From contig NZ_CP046252.1 in the NCBI RefSeq assembly GCF_009720145.1, positions 2,808,001 through 2,872,000 on the forward strand: a stretch of 64,000 bases of DNA. Reading direction: 5' to 3'. Positions within the stretch are counted from its first letter, which is position 1, and the number at the start of each line of letters is the position of its first letter. The translations under genes were made by a program, and so were the position numbers. The DNA is from Sphingobium sp. CAP-1. GTDB lineage: Bacteria; Pseudomonadota; Alphaproteobacteria; Sphingomonadales; Sphingomonadaceae. This document shows, one piece after another, positions 63,137-64,000 of the stretch. Below the pieces are notes generated by a model. That model was not told where the DNA came from. It was given only the letters and a program-made list of their open reading frames with translations, and ran no database searches.

Positions 63137-64000
63137 TCAGTGCTTGCCGGGCTTGCTCGATGTGCCGGGCGCGGTCGGATTGACCAGTTGGGCGCCGGTG
63201 GGAAGGCCGGTGCCGCCCATGTCGAGCTTTTGCGCCTGCACCTTCGCGAGGCGGGCGGGATCGTCCCGTTCCGCGATCGCGGCCTTGGTTTCCGCGTCCA
63301 TCTCATCGTCCGTATCGCCGCTGCCGCCGCCACGGGTCCAGCCCAGGATGATCGACATGCGCCGGTTGCGGGGGTCATAGGCGTCGGTCTTGATGAACGG
63401 CTCGCGGTCGGCCACGCCCTCGATCCGGGCGAAGCGGTCATTGCCGATACCGGTCGCGGCCAGCGCCTGACGCGTTGTTTCGGCGCGGGCGGAGGACAGC
63501 ATCCAGTTGTTCATCGTCCGCCCCGACGCATAGGGCAGGCCATCGGTATGGCCGCGCACGATCAGCGGATTGGGCATGGTCTGCAACGCCTGCGACACTT
63601 CGCCGATCAGCGCGCGGGCTTCGGGCACGAGTTGATCGGTGCCGGATTTGAACATCGCGAAATCGGCTTCGTCGATCAGGTCGATGCGTAGCCCTTCGCG
63701 GGTTTCGGTGAAGCGCACATTCTTGCGCAGCTTCGCCAGCCCCTTCTTCGACATGCGTTCTTCAAGCTGCTTCTTGATGCCTTCGAACTTCTGCCGGTCG
63801 GCGGCGCGCATCGCCTTGCCGCCCTGATCCTTGGTGCCGGTGGCGTCTCTGGGAATCGTGATGGACAGATTGCCCTGACCGCCGGTGGTCGGATAATTTT
63901 CCTTGCCCATGATGGAATCGCCGCCCATCAGCCCGGTCGACCCGGCCGACGCCATTTTCAGCTCCACCAAAGTCGGGGTGAAATAGTCGGCCAGCGCCTT
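63137..64000 (-). CDS. motB: MotB-like protein with OmpA peptidoglycan-binding domain (5' end cut off)
   Basis: The frame is open to the window edge (KALADYFTPTLVELKMAS at the cut), so the N-terminal membrane helix and its catalytic Asp, which would confirm a flagellar stator, lie outside. Visible are a linker with GDSIMGKENYPTTGGQGN, a coiled part (RQKFEGIKKQLEERMSKKG) and an OmpA-like domain (NPLIVRGHTDGLPYASGR, NNWMLSSARAETTRQAL, REPFIKTDAYDPRNRRMSI), then a Pro/Lys tail. The KALADYFTPT stretch is typical of MotB proteins. If complete it would drive flagellar rotation with MotA. Confidence 0.85.
   Translation of the reverse strand, partial: KALADYFTPTLVELKMASAGSTGLMGGDSIMGKENYPTTGGQGNLSITIPRDATGTKDQGGKAMRAADRQKFEGIKKQLEERMSKKGLAKLRKNVRFTETREGLRIDLIDEADFAMFKSGTDQLVPEARALIGEVSQALQTMPNPLIVRGHTDGLPYASGRTMNNWMLSSARAETTRQALAATGIGNDRFARIEGVADREPFIKTDAYDPRNRRMSIILGWTRGGGSGDTDDEMDAETKAAIAERDDPARLAKVQAQKLDMGGTGLPTGAQLVNPTAPGTSSKPGKH

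Overview
The window is a GC-rich, gene-dense piece of alphaproteobacterial chromosome. The gene content suggests a sphingomonad (Sphingomonadaceae): a TorF-type porin, CrtZ carotenoid hydroxylase, an alphaproteobacterial SspB, ATP12-type F1 assembly chaperone, MidA/NDUFAF7 methyltransferase, a TonB-dependent receptor paired with a beta-propeller phytase, and short dispersed palindromes of the type I associate with these genomes. This is an inference from protein families; no rRNA or other species marker is present. I see no prophage, insertion sequence, CRISPR array, integrase or plasmid function. About 62 genes are called, many in short operons with 4-nt ATGA/GTGA overlaps.

Layout. 1-12.8 kb: end of an SRPBCC gene, an acyltransferase, a CsgG-like secreted protein, lepA with a small follower, a degenerate HNH protein, a PH-domain membrane protein, a membrane-anchored nuclease-like protein, a nucleoside hydrolase converging on a glutaminyl cyclase/ygfZ pair, dihydroorotase, rarD, and a lipoprotein gene that looks frameshifted. 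12.9-18.6 kb: a TPR protein and a tight crcB-pseudouridine synthase-HAD phosphatase-small membrane protein-ATP12 operon, then a DMT transporter divergent from an Lrp regulator. 18.7-26 kb: an operon with two different L,D-transpeptidases flanking a lipoprotein, a histone-deacetylase-like amidohydrolase, a DUF3857/transglutaminase/TPR protein and a membrane protein. 26.1-29.3 kb: the his operon hisB-hisH-hisA-hisF-hisE on the minus strand. 29.4-41.6 kb: housekeeping genes (sspB, fumC, gmk, midA-like, lgt, crtZ, porin, MscS channel, metC, sseA, queF). 41.9-52.4 kb: M1 aminopeptidase, a CoA-transferase, phytase/TonB receptor, DUF3606, an OPT transporter and hspQ, then tRNA-Ser(CGA).

52.8-63.1 kb is the most accessory-looking part. 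A serralysin-type M10 metalloprotease with RTX repeats, no N-terminal signal peptide and an AT-rich upstream region converges on its probable type I secretion system (TolC, ABC ATPase and HlyD as one minus-strand operon). A secreted M28 peptidase follows. With the M1 aminopeptidase and the OPT oligopeptide transporter this could form an extracellular protein-scavenging chain. The last gene is a MotB-type protein cut by the window edge.

I did not find a clearly new biological system. The best leads are: two nuclease-fold proteins that appear to have lost catalytic residues; a bipartite palindromic repeat found twice with the same 22-nt spacer; a second dispersed element whose 3' end supplies the ribosome-binding site of the dihydroorotase gene; a probable frameshift with a TGATG junction; and operator-like direct repeats upstream of the serralysin gene.
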